Of a stretch of DNA of 64,000 bases, positions 12,032 through 20,382 are shown piece after piece. The DNA is from Phallusia mammillata (Eukaryota > Chordata > Ascidiacea > Phlebobranchia > Ascidiidae). A program made the translations under genes and the position numbers. Where the stretch lies: contig QLIY01000067.1 of NCBI GenBank assembly GCA_003260075.1, positions 124,001 to 188,000 on the forward strand, given 5' to 3'. A model generated the notes under the pieces. It did not search any database, had not been told where the DNA came from, and saw only the letters and a list, made by a program, of their open reading frames with translations. Positions within the stretch are counted from its first letter, which is position 1. Every line of letters begins with the position of its first letter.

Positions 12032-14225
12032 GCAAGTTGTATTTATCTTGACTGAAACTTAACGTTTTGAGGAGCGGTTTAATTACTATCGTTTCTATTC
12101 GCAACACGTGAATTTTTTTATGAATTAATTTTCTGTAAATGTCTGTTTAAATAATAGCTTTCACTTTGAAAAGTAAGAAAAAATGAATATAATTGAATAA
12201 AAATCTAACAAAATACTACAATTGTTGTTGAGTGTTCGTGGGCAGCATTGGAAGGCATCGTGGGCCGCGAGTTTGACACCCCTGCTTTAGAACATTCATT
12301 GACTTTTTATGTTATATGCTAGTGTTGCCGCTATAAAATAGAACGATATTTATATATGCTAGTTACCGTATAGTTGTAAACAATATGTTACAGTTACCAG
12401 TTTCAACTTATGGTTTCTCTATTGCTTGCAGCTGTTTTTACTTTACAGATTGCAAGGCACAGATGCAAATCTAGCAGCTTGGCTTTCATCTGTTTGTGGG
12501 ATCGCTGGAATAATAGGAAGGCCAATATCAGGAACTCTATGTAGTTATTTTAAAGTTCATCCGTTTTGGGCGTTTAGCTTAAATCAAGTAGGTTGCAATA
12601 ACTTTAAAACCCTTACACTGGAAAAACGTACACAAACATTTATTCACAATTTTTGGAAAATAATAAAATGCCATCCTTTTTTGTAAGTGTTCAAAAAATT
12701 ACGCGTTTTATAAATCCCAAATGTATCACATTTTGGTCATGTAAAGGTTATTTACACGTCTTCTTACATTAATAATGTATATAATGTTTTTATCGGAATC
12801 TGTGCCTATCCGTTTAAAACAGGCGTGGCCAAAACGTTAATCACGATCCGGCTGTTTTTGCCTGCTGGTCGATCGTCTTTTTATATTTTGGGATGTACCG
12901 TTTTTAATAGGATTTGTGCTCTTTGCGCCACCAATCGATAATTAGCTAAATGTGCGACTGACGTGAGTTATGGTGTTAGTAGATTTTCCTGTTTAAGAAT
13001 ACAAATTATTTTTTTAATCGCCGTGCAGCTTTGAGTTGTTGAGTTTATTTCGCTTGGTGAAAGACAACGTAGTAACACAATTGCACTAAAACAATCACCA
13101 AGCCGGAAATAGCTGCCCAACGTTTAAACGTTATGAAGCGTAAAAAAGTGTCGGGCACAATTGGTGGATGATGGTACAACGCGCTGCAGCTGCACTGTAT
13201 TATAAGGCGTTATGTGTCAGGTGCTCACAAGAAAGTAGTGTGGTGCAGAGTGAATATAACACATCTGGGGGGAAACGATGGTGGGACCAGTCGCGGGGGG
13301 CCCAGAATCGTGAACGTTTTAGTCTTATTATCGACCAGTCTATCGGGTTTAGGAAGAGTTTTTTTTAAAGTTTTCTGTTTTTCCGTTTACTGACAAGTTG
13401 GCCATCTCTGGTTTACAACAAGAAAAACTCAATCTGGAATTTCATATATATTTATCTTGTTTTCAGGGCATTCTTGGCGCTGCTACATTTCTAAGCCCAT
13501 TTTGGTCGGACATTTATGGTCTTTTCGCTCTAGCGATTATCGTCGGTTTCTTTAGCAACGCGTACGGCTTTATGAAAGCAAGCACAGCAGTTTTGCTGGG
13601 ACCGGAAAATTTTGTTGATGCTTATAGTTGGATGTTACTCTTTGAAGGAGTCGGTATAAGTCTGGGTCCGTTTGTTGCAGGTAAATGAACAAGTGAATTG
13701 GGTGACTTTTTAACTGAGAAGTAGTGTTGTTGTGAACAAGAGTTTATACGCGGGTTAACGAGTCAAGTCGAGTATTTTCCAAGATTTTACTTAACGCGAT
13801 TTTTTACCCGATTTAGTCAAGTGGATTCTCTTACCCGATTCGACTCAAGTCGAGTATTTTACTAAAGTTGACTCTTCTACCGGACTTGGCTAAGTCGAGT
13901 CTTTCACTTAATTTGACTTAGACTCCGCAAGTCGAGTATTTCACTCAATTTGACAATCTGACAGTAGAACGTTGCGTTGTTACTTACAACCTTACAAAAA
14001 CCTACATCAGTTGATTGTTCACACAATTATATGACTCTGATTGATATTTTCAAGTTATAAAAATCGCATTTTATTTCTATAGGTTTGCTGTACGATTCCA
14101 CCAAATCGTACGACTGGTCTTTTCGCTTTTCCGGAGCTGTTCTTCTTCTCTCATCCGTTTTATGTTTTCTTAAAATACCTATTGAAAGGTTAATAGGTCA
14201 AAAAAATGTCGAAATATCAAAATGA
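5944..14225 (+). CDS. SLC16-like MFS carrier, complete gene
   Basis: A major facilitator protein most like the monocarboxylate transporter family, expected to be a multi-pass membrane carrier; the substrate cannot be read from the sequence. Exons, with matching phases: 5944-6133, 8901-9044, 9792-9955, 10638-11102 (see below), 12449-12587, 13467-13680 and 14083-14225 (stop TGA). The start is MLKGESLRYKW just before the first membrane segment. GPVIGPINQKFGNR in exon 2 fits the TM2-3 loop region. Exon 4 carries a long hydrophilic central loop, as in SLC16 proteins. As written, exon 4 is broken: 131 bases occur twice (10813-10943, 10955-11085) around a G10 run that causes a frameshift and stop; omitting one copy restores normal reading. 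The 814-2217 exons are a tandem paralogue. Confidence 0.87.
6198..6410. repeat. Direct copy pair joined by C10 (6298-6307)
   Basis: Copy A 6198-6297 and copy B 6308-6410 are nearly identical. They lie in the first intron of the carrier gene, directly after exon 1. Confidence 0.9.
6411..6562. repeat. C10 run, then copy of 4931-5073
   Basis: After C10 (6411-6420) the sequence repeats 4931-5073, a segment from upstream of the gene. It ends at a single N (6563). Exon 1 lies between the two copies and is not repeated. This is a displaced copy rather than a simple tandem pair. Confidence 0.85.
7854..8529. repeat. 247-bp direct copies with C10 (8101-8110)
   Basis: Copy A 7854-8100 starts right after a lone N (7853) and ends at C10. 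Unshared sequence 8111-8282 follows, then copy B 8283-8529. The copies are almost identical. The layout fits a contig beginning at the N and ending in poly-C. Confidence 0.9.
8532..8677. mobile_element. Perfect 52-bp foldback element
   Basis: Arms 8532-8583 and 8626-8677 are exact reverse complements over 52 bases, around a 42-base spacer (8584-8625). The minus strand of the spacer reads CTGATGATGGCA...TGCCGAAACGT. A decayed relative is at 38899-38980, and a second foldback with the same loop motif is at 23099-23263. Exact arms suggest recent formation or ongoing conversion. Confidence 0.85.
9098..9478. repeat. Copy pair joined by G11, ending in G10
   Basis: Copy A is about 9098-9250, G11 is 9251-9261, and copy B about 9263-9468 ends in G10 (9469-9478). 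Copy B carries an extra ~60 bases near 9350-9410 that copy A lacks, as an indel between alleles would. Confidence 0.85.
9380..9734. mobile_element. Tc1/mariner (pogo-like) MITE, interrupted
   Basis: The left end reads aacctcggttaa and the right end ggattaaccgagatttactg. Relatives at 10180-10407 and 58417-58600 share the cagtaaacctc...ttaatccgg termini. A hAT-type MITE (9520-9698) is inserted inside, duplicating gtccaaac. The family call rests on the terminus style only. Confidence 0.6.
9520..9698. mobile_element. 179-bp hAT-type MITE with perfect TSD
   Basis: The ends CAGTGGTGGGATTTAA and TGAATCTCACCACTG are inverted. The flanks gtccaaac (9512-9519 and 9699-9706) are identical. It is nested in the pogo-like repeat. 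Confidence 0.85.
10180..10407. mobile_element. Pogo-like MITE relative
   Basis: It runs from gaacctcggttaaaccgg to ttaaccgaggtgtactgta. The interior motifs ggtacaaatgatttgtaatg and taatcgacatcggttaatc recur in the relatives. The right part is copied at 10450-10514 behind G11 (10435-10445). Confidence 0.6.
10372..10514. repeat. Direct copy pair joined by G11 (10435-10445)
   Basis: Copy A 10372-10434 and copy B 10450-10514 share the right end of the pogo-like repeat and the following 25 bases. Confidence 0.85.
10813..11085 (+). repeat. Copy pair inside carrier exon 4, joined by G10 (10944-10953)
   Basis: Copy A 10813-10943 and copy B 10955-11085 are both 131 bases and encode the same residues (IIKPIKRQS...IFVPYVH), with a few differences. 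The G10 run and one extra base shift the frame, and a stop follows at once. Only copy B leads into the donor at 11102. Confidence 0.95.
11167..11391. repeat. Direct copy pair joined by G10 (11275-11284)
   Basis: Copy A about 11167-11274 and copy B 11287-11391 lie in an intron of the carrier gene. They differ by several substitutions and a 4-base indel. Confidence 0.88.
11501..12284. mobile_element. hAT-type MITE holding G10 and G73 runs
   Basis: The termini CAGGGGTGTCGAACTCG and CGAGTTTGACACCCCTG are inverted. The flanks ctttacaa (11493-11500) and ctttagaa (12285-12292) match at 7 of 8. The interior contains G10 (11576-11585) and a 73-G run (11957-12029), so its true length is uncertain. No transposase frame is visible. 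Confidence 0.75.
11957..12029 (+). repeat. Pure G run of 73
   Basis: Uninterrupted G inside a hAT-type MITE. No flanking copies are seen. Other runs of similar size: 24770-24842 (73), 43023-43097 (75), 59650-59712 (63) and 46951-46986 (36). Confidence 0.95.
13032..13200. repeat. GAGTTGAGTTTATTT dispersed repeat, long copy
   Basis: It shares, in order, gagtttatttcgcttggtg, caatcaccaag, gaaatagctgc, caacgtt and cgctgcagctgcac with copies at 33424-33560 and 57112-57275. It is in the intron before carrier exon 6. Confidence 0.6.
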
Positions 14226-14439
14226 CCCAAACTGTTCCTCTGTGTGTCAGCAATAACTTTCTTTTGTGATTTGTGCTTACTTATTTCAACACCATTTTGC
14301 CACCAGTGTTAAAATGCGCAAACCAAGGTTATAAACTTTTAGAAATCCGCGTTAAACGTGACAATCAAAATGGATAGGAAAGTGGTTCCCAACCTTTTTT
14401 GACAAATTTCTTTCCTTAACTTTTTAAAGGAAAACTTTT

Positions 14440-14560
14440 AATTATTGGTGTAGCTTAGCACGAATTAGATAGATAAGGTTAAATTAAACGAAAATCTTTC
14501 AAGAAGGCAGGTTCCGGTGGGTTCGAATCCCACCGCAGGCTAGATATTTCTAGCCTAGTG
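14440..14560 (+). mobile_element. tRNA-derived SINE-like fragment
   Basis: A B-box-like gggttcgaatcccacc lies in a T-arm stem (cggtggg/cccaccg), followed by the hairpin ggctagatatttctagcc. An A-box-like gtagcttagcac lies about 70 bases upstream. Pieces recur at 39630-39675 (reverse), 53737-53765 and 60912-60945. Confidence 0.5.
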
Positions 14561-14575
14561 TGCCTTGCCTTATGC

Positions 14576-14899
14576 CAGGGGTTCCCAAACTTTTTTGGTC
14601 TGTGGCCCAAATGTCTATTTAATAGCGATTCGTGGCCCACCACGTGCTGTAAATTTGGACACGAACAAAATAACTCCAAGCAGGTAAAATGGTTTCTAGC
14701 AATTTATTTTTAATGAGATACATGCTCCTGAAATGGCTACAAGATACGGAATTCTTTCCAAATATTATGATTTTCAAAACAAAGTGCATAATATCTACAG
14801 TATAACAAAACAGTAGAACTGTTCGAATGGCTATTTGACCCATTAAAAATGTCCTGGTGGCCCAGTACTGGGTCATGGCCCACAGTTTGGGAACCACTG
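14576..14899. mobile_element. Non-autonomous hAT-type MITE
   Basis: The ends CAGGGGTTCCCAAACTTT and AGTTTGGGAACCACTG are inverted. The flanks ccttatgc (14568-14575) and cctgatgc (14900-14907) match at 7 of 8. Length 324 bp. It lies just downstream of the carrier gene. Confidence 0.8.
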
Positions 14900-15130
14900 C
14901 CTGATGCGAAAGCTTGGGAGACCGACTTGATTCGGTATAACACCTTCAATAGGCCATCGATTTTTTTCAGAACTAAATACTTTTTACACACCACATTAAC
15001 AGGGTACAATTTCTCCTGTAAAAGGTTTAAAATCCGTACTATTGGAGGAATGCATTTCAGGTTGGAAACCACTGGACTATAGGACAACTACTAAAGTGAA
15101 GAAACGTTTTGGCTGTATTCGTTCAACCCT

Positions 15131-15187
15131 TAAGGGCTCCACAGACATACTGCGTTTTGCGTCAAGCGGCGCGTTTTGGGGGGGGGG
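15131..15187. repeat. Repeat end cut by G10 (15178-15187)
   Basis: The 46 bases from 15131 (gggctccacagacatactgc...) recur at 16121-16167, where the repeat continues into a gcgtcaagcgg-rich interior. The copy here stops at G10. This looks like the terminus of a DNA transposon; the other end was not found. Confidence 0.55.
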
Positions 15188-15312
15188 TACAAATTATGAC
15201 GTAGTCGCTACAGATGTGTGACGAGCATCAATGCGTTACGCACATTAAACAAAATAGCGCACATTGCCATTTACAGTTTTGTCTGAAATTACAAGATTTA
15301 ATACTAAAACAG

Positions 15313-15898
15313 CCGGTCAAAATTTCTTGAGGGGGGGCCATGGCACCTTGTCCCTTGTCCATTTGGGCAGGTGTTTGTTTTGTAACAGTCACATTCAAAC
15401 TGGTAGCCAGGACAAGGGCAGTTGCTTTCAATACTCGAATCTTCGCAAACTCCATAAAGTAGGGGAATTTTCACTAACATACCCCTGATAGGAACTTATG
15501 TACTCTTTGGTGGGTTTACGATTAAAAAATCATTTCTATTGCAGACCTCATCAGTGCCATCTAAACAATCTGGTGTACCATCGCAGTGGTAACTCTTTAT
15601 CACACACCCGACAACACCTTTACAAGTTGTGTTAAAGCAATCACACTGAAATCTGTCTTGAGGACAAATGTCACCAAATTCGTCGCTCCAATCTCCACAT
15701 TCGTTGAAGTCGTTGTTTACCCTCCACATCGGGATGCATCCTGGTTTGTCCCCACAATGGCCAAACTTGTGACAAGCACATTCAAACATTGTAGAAGGGC
15801 AGGTGCAATTGGGACCACGGAATGGCTTCTCGCACACTAAGAGATTTTCAGGCTCTGTTGGTGAAATTGCAAATAAACGTTTTATACCATTCGGTAAA
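15313..15898 (-). CDS. Cysteine-rich LDL-receptor class A repeat protein, fragment
   Basis: A minus-strand coding block with at least three LDLa-like cysteine repeats, read from two blocks (about 15898-15540 and 15455-15313). The first has CHKFGHCGDKPGC...NECGDWSDEFGDIC and CPQDRFQCDCFNTTC...YHCDGTPDCLDGTDE; the acidic SDE/TDE ends are the calcium-site signature of LDLa modules. The second has NCPCPGYQFECDCYKTNTC. The repeated F-x-C-x-C pattern adds cysteines before the usual LDLa core. LDLa modules are extracellular ligand-binding units. A likely acceptor (ctttctctag) precedes 15898. The donor and the second acceptor are unclear. No signal peptide or membrane segment is in view, so this is an internal or 3' part, or a decayed gene. 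Confidence 0.6.
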
Positions 15899-16120
15899 CT
15901 AGAGAAAGTTAAATTAGACATGTTCTACGGCATACAATATTTGTGCAAAACAAACACTTCTTTTCGTAGATTTTAATTCAAGTTTCACTAGTTTAATGCT
16001 CTTAAAGACCAATATGCTGTGAACCCACTACCAATGTATCAAAAAAATACTGAAACTAGTAAACCATAACCGATATCAAACTAAGTAAACTTACTTGTAT
16101 AAGGTCGAGGAGCGAGACTA

Positions 16121-16300
16121 AAGGGCTCCACAGACATACTGCATTTTGCGTCAAGCGGCGCGTTTTTGCGTCAAACGGCACGCGGTACACTTAACACACA
16201 CGCCAACGGCGACGACGTCGTAGCGAAAATCTCTGTTCAGCGCGTCAAGCGGCAGAGTTAAAAATGTTTTAACTTTTCCGCTTGACGCGTTGATGTTTTG
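16121..16300. repeat. GCGTCAAGCGG-rich repeat
   Basis: It starts with the same 46-base terminus as 15131-15177, then holds several gcgtcaagcggc motifs in both orientations (about 16150, 16238, 16276). Probably the subterminal repeats of a DNA transposon; no transposase is recognised. Confidence 0.45.
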
Positions 16301-16617
16301 TGTCAACGAAATTGAACGAAGTGGACTTTGTGAAGGGATTTTAAAAATTACAGTAATTTGGCGCTCTGTTACTTTAATACAACATTCGATGAGCGAAAGG
16401 CAGCAATACGACAAAGCTGGAATTGCACGGAGTGTAGCGAAACAATTATTTCACAGTTATGCGATTTGCTTAAAGTACGTACAAAGAACAAAAGCAGAAC
16501 GCAGTAAGATTTACTATTGATTAATTGTTAAACTGGAATGAATTGAAACACACAATGAGAAAAAAATATGAAAAATGCCGCAGAAAACTTTAATAATAGA
16601 AACAAGTTTTTTTTTTA

Positions 16618-16867
16618 TGGGCAAACCAGTTTTAATCATATCACTATAACTAGCAGTGTGAAATACCATTTAATAAAGGTACTTACTTGAAAATAATACA
16701 CACGAAAAGGTAGTGCAGCATATTATTTGGTTCTCAAGGGGGGGGGGATGGGCAAACCAGTTTTAATCATATCACTATAACTATAGTGTGAAATACCATT
16801 TAATAAAGGGAGTTACTTAAAAATAATACACACGAAAAGGTAGTGCAGCATATTATTTGGTTCTCAA
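16618..16867. repeat. Direct copy pair joined by G10 (16738-16747)
   Basis: Copy A 16618-16737 and copy B 16748-16867 start with atgggcaaaccag and end with tatttggttctcaa. They differ at a few sites. Confidence 0.9.
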
Positions 16868-18601
16868 AAAAAGAACATTTTTTGCAACACTTTTGTGAAA
16901 CTGGAATGTCAACAAATTTTCAAACTTCACAATTTTTGCGAAGTTTTGTGACACTATAAAAGTCATTGTCTATTTGCATATCAACAGTACCTTTTCATCA
17001 TAACGTGTGTAAGACAAAAAGTTTTAGGATTGTTACAAGTACCGACAGTGGAATAAACCATAAAAGTGTTGCGAAAAATAAAATACTGTGTTTGCTACTA
17101 ATACATTTTTTTAAGATCGTTAAAAATTTGTCAAAATAGACATTTTAATTTTTTGATTCCATACAACTGTGCAATTTTCGTCTTACAACGCAAAAAAGTT
17201 TTTGTTTTGGGTGTAACATTTCTTGAAAGATAAAAAAACACTTTTTAAAGTAAGTATATCCACCTTGCAGCTGCTTAATATAGAAGCCTAAGTGGTACCT
17301 GATATAAAGAACACGGCCATGGCACAGTTTAAGAAAAATCAAACCATAAACACTCAAAATAATTGTTCACCTAAAACACTGGTTTGCTACGCACCGCTAA
17401 GTGGCACTACAGAGCAAAAGGTTTTACATTCTAGATTCGAGAAGACGCTATCATAACACCGTGGAAGGCACAAAGGCATTTATGCAACGGCCTAAATCGC
17501 AAAAGGTTTTAAATTTATAACGGTATCTGTTGCTTTAGAAACTATTGAGTGTTTTTAAACGTAACTTTCTGAAAAATAATATTGGCGTGATTTGGAAGGT
17601 TACTTTTGGTCGAATAGCAAAACTTGTTAAGTTTGTCCGAAGGTAACCTTTCGAAAACTGATCACGTGGGCCTAAAAATGTCCTGATCGGCGTAATCGAA
17701 AATTTTGAGTTAATACTCACTGCTCGGGGTATCCTGACGTCACAACATCTTAGTAGTGCGTCACAATATGGTTTGTGCTTTATGTGACAGAGTAAAGGCT
17801 ACTTGAGGTCAATTTTGCCTTAAGTTCAGGCTCTAAGTGGTTTTTAATTTCAAAGTTTGGCTTGAGATTTTCCTAAAAGCGTGAAATATTACAGAAGCGA
17901 TGGCCACGTGGTGACACTAGAGCGCAGGAAATTAGGCAGCTTAGAGTTAAAGCCGGAGATTTTCTTGCGGTGAACACTTAATGCGAAAAGGTGTGGCCTG
18001 GATTCGATTTAAGATTCGCCCTTCCACAACTGACACTGAGCATCGTCGTCATGGTTACGGCGGTTGCATGGCAACAGCACCAATTGATTGCGGTCGCAGG
18101 AAAGACACAGTCCGCTCATCCGATGAAGTAGCGTACCGTTTTCACGCGACCATCTCTAAAAATTTTAAGTTTTTGTAAAAATCTTTTAAAACTTACAGCG
18201 TTTCCGATAAAATTGTTGCCGCTTTGCTCAAATTTTAATTTTTTAATAATCTCTTGCGTTTTTAAATTGCATGTGTACCTGTTCCGCTTGGCTGGCGTCA
18301 CACGACTCCATGACGATCTGCGCATGCGCACTACGTGACGTAGGTCTGGCGCAAGCGTTGTCGGTCACGTGACGAAGTAGCCCGGATGTTGAGAATCTCC
18401 AGTCCTGGAAGTTCAAAATAAACTTTAGATGTAAGAAAAAAAAACAAGGTATCTGGTCAAAAGCCAAACGAGTGGTTACGCTATAATCAAAAAGTTGAGG
18501 GTTTAAATCCCAGTCTTTTATAAGCAATGCTGATTGCTTTTTTTTGGAGCCAAGGGTACACGATCTAGTTGGCAAAAACTATAAAATCCCTATGTTTTGG
18601 A

Positions 18602-18733
18602 GACAGTGCACGCTGTGGAAGTTTTATCAGTGCAGCGGGTGACCAAGTAGAGCCATAAAGCGGTTGCACCAGCCAATCTCTTGTCACCAGCTGCACTGAT
18701 GAAACCTTATTAGTTCAAACAATGTGCACTGTC
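18602..18733. mobile_element. Foldback MITE, about 132 bp
   Basis: The outer ends gacagtgca and tgcactgtc are inverted. Inner arms cagtgcagcgggtgacca and its near complement at about 18681-18698 form a long hairpin. A related half-element is at 56690-56740 (gctgcagactgtgcac...tttcatcagtg). Confidence 0.6.
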
Positions 18734-19807
18734 TGCAGCTTGCTTATCATGTAATAGCTGCAAACAAGTGGAAACTTATCAGATAGTAAAATTAGTTTTA
18801 TTATTGCTTTTCTTGGTCCTTGTTGGTGATTGCCTTTCTTGGTGCAAATAAACTAATACGGTCAATTTTCAAGCAATTCCACGCTGTAATGTGTAAATTC
18901 AAGGAAATAACAAGTAACTGCGATATTGTTTTGATTAAAATTCGGTTGCGTTGAAGGAATGACTCAACATTGCATCGCCGATGTTGCGTGTGACGTAATT
19001 GTCTAGGCAATATTGATTAAAAACCGACGATGAAAATTTAATTGCTGATGACGCGATAAAACGATTAGACCGTAGAAAATAAGAGTTGACTGGAAATATA
19101 ATAAACTTTGCAAAAATTGCTGTTTTTATTTTTTTTTAACATCTTGGCAAATTTAAATATATATTTCTGTTTGCGTTTTAATTGCTGCATTAATTACATT
19201 TGTAAAAAAATGAAAATGAAAACAAATTTAAAAATTACATTTGATTTATTTTTTGAACGGCTTGGAACGTCTTTTCCACGAAATTCCTCAAAGGCTTTGT
19301 GACGTAATATACGATTACGCGCCAACAAGGCCTTCGGGCGTTTGCAGAATTAAAATTTAAGACAACTTCTAGTTTATTACATTTTCTTATCTGCAAAACC
19401 GTAACATATCTTTAATTAAAGAGCAGAACGATTCGAAAACTATTGTCTCGTAGCATTGTGGCGTCATATTCCGGAAGCGGCATCTTTCTTTCGTGCTGCA
19501 GCGGCATGAGAGCAACGCAGAAAATCCGGAATGCAATTTCCGCATTAAGTAAATGACTTGAACAGCCAAAAACGTGTCGAGCCAAGCTGGTACTGTTTGC
19601 GTTTTTGTTTTGTGAGTTCTTAGTAGTTTTAAGGAACTAGTCCTTTTACGTAAAATCCAAGAGGGAAAGACAAAAACTGGCAAAAAACCAAATTAAGTGA
19701 ATAAATTTAAACTATACCCTATGTTGCTATGGTTTACGCTTTTTAGCATTAAAACAACGCCTGCATAGGTACTGATTAATATGTGTGTACGTGAAAAGTC
19801 ATAATTC

Positions 19808-19967
19808 AAAAAAAAGACTAAATATTTTGTGTTAAACAACTCTACGTTTCAACCAACGCAACAAACCACTGGAATGGGATTGGGGGGGGGGACAAAAAAA
19901 GACTAAAAATTTTGTGTCAAACAACTCTACGTTTCAACCAACGCAACAAACCACTGGAATGGGATTA
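19808..19967. repeat. Direct copy pair joined by G10 (19882-19891)
   Basis: Copy A 19808-19881 and copy B 19892-19967 share aaaaaaagactaaa through ccactggaatgggatt. Confidence 0.9.
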
Positions 19968-20382
19968 AAGGCCTAACATTTGAACTGGTAAAACCTGTCT
20001 GATAACACTCGAGTCATTGCATACATTTCTTGAAGAATGAAGACAAAACGAATAGCATTGGTAGATTGGAAACACTGTTAAAACTGCATTTGCCCTGCTT
20101 CTGCTTGGTGCACAGGTTGTTATGTGACGTGGCAGATGTATAACGCAAAAGCCCACTTTGTAGTGGCATGGCCTGTTGTATTTTCAATAAAGCCAACATT
20201 AGGCCGGAAAGTTACATTTAACAATGTGAAATTTATACACAAATGGAGCCTAGTGTGAAGTGGGGCCCGAATCAATCCTATTTTATTCAAATTTAAGCCA
20301 GAATCCGAACCTAAATACTCAGCCGAACTTACAACTTTGAACTGAAATGTTTGAAATGTGAGTTTATTAACAAGCTACTGAC

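Larger units (their letters stand above)
16300..20382. other. Repeat-bearing stretch without a recognised gene
   Basis: I found no supported exon here. Contents: copy pairs at 16618-16867 and 19808-19967, a foldback MITE at 18602-18733, and a B-box-like gggtttaaatccc near 18500. Open frames at 17145-17357, 18243-18575, 19387-19683 and 19965-20199 show no family signature. The missing last exon(s) of the GALNT gene should lie in or near 19.4-20.4 kb, but I could not place them. Confidence 0.5.

Noticed and set aside
16290..16520. 76-codon frame with MSERQQYDKAGIARS, considered as a transposase remnant
   Set aside because: Too short, and no catalytic or DNA-binding motif is recognisable.
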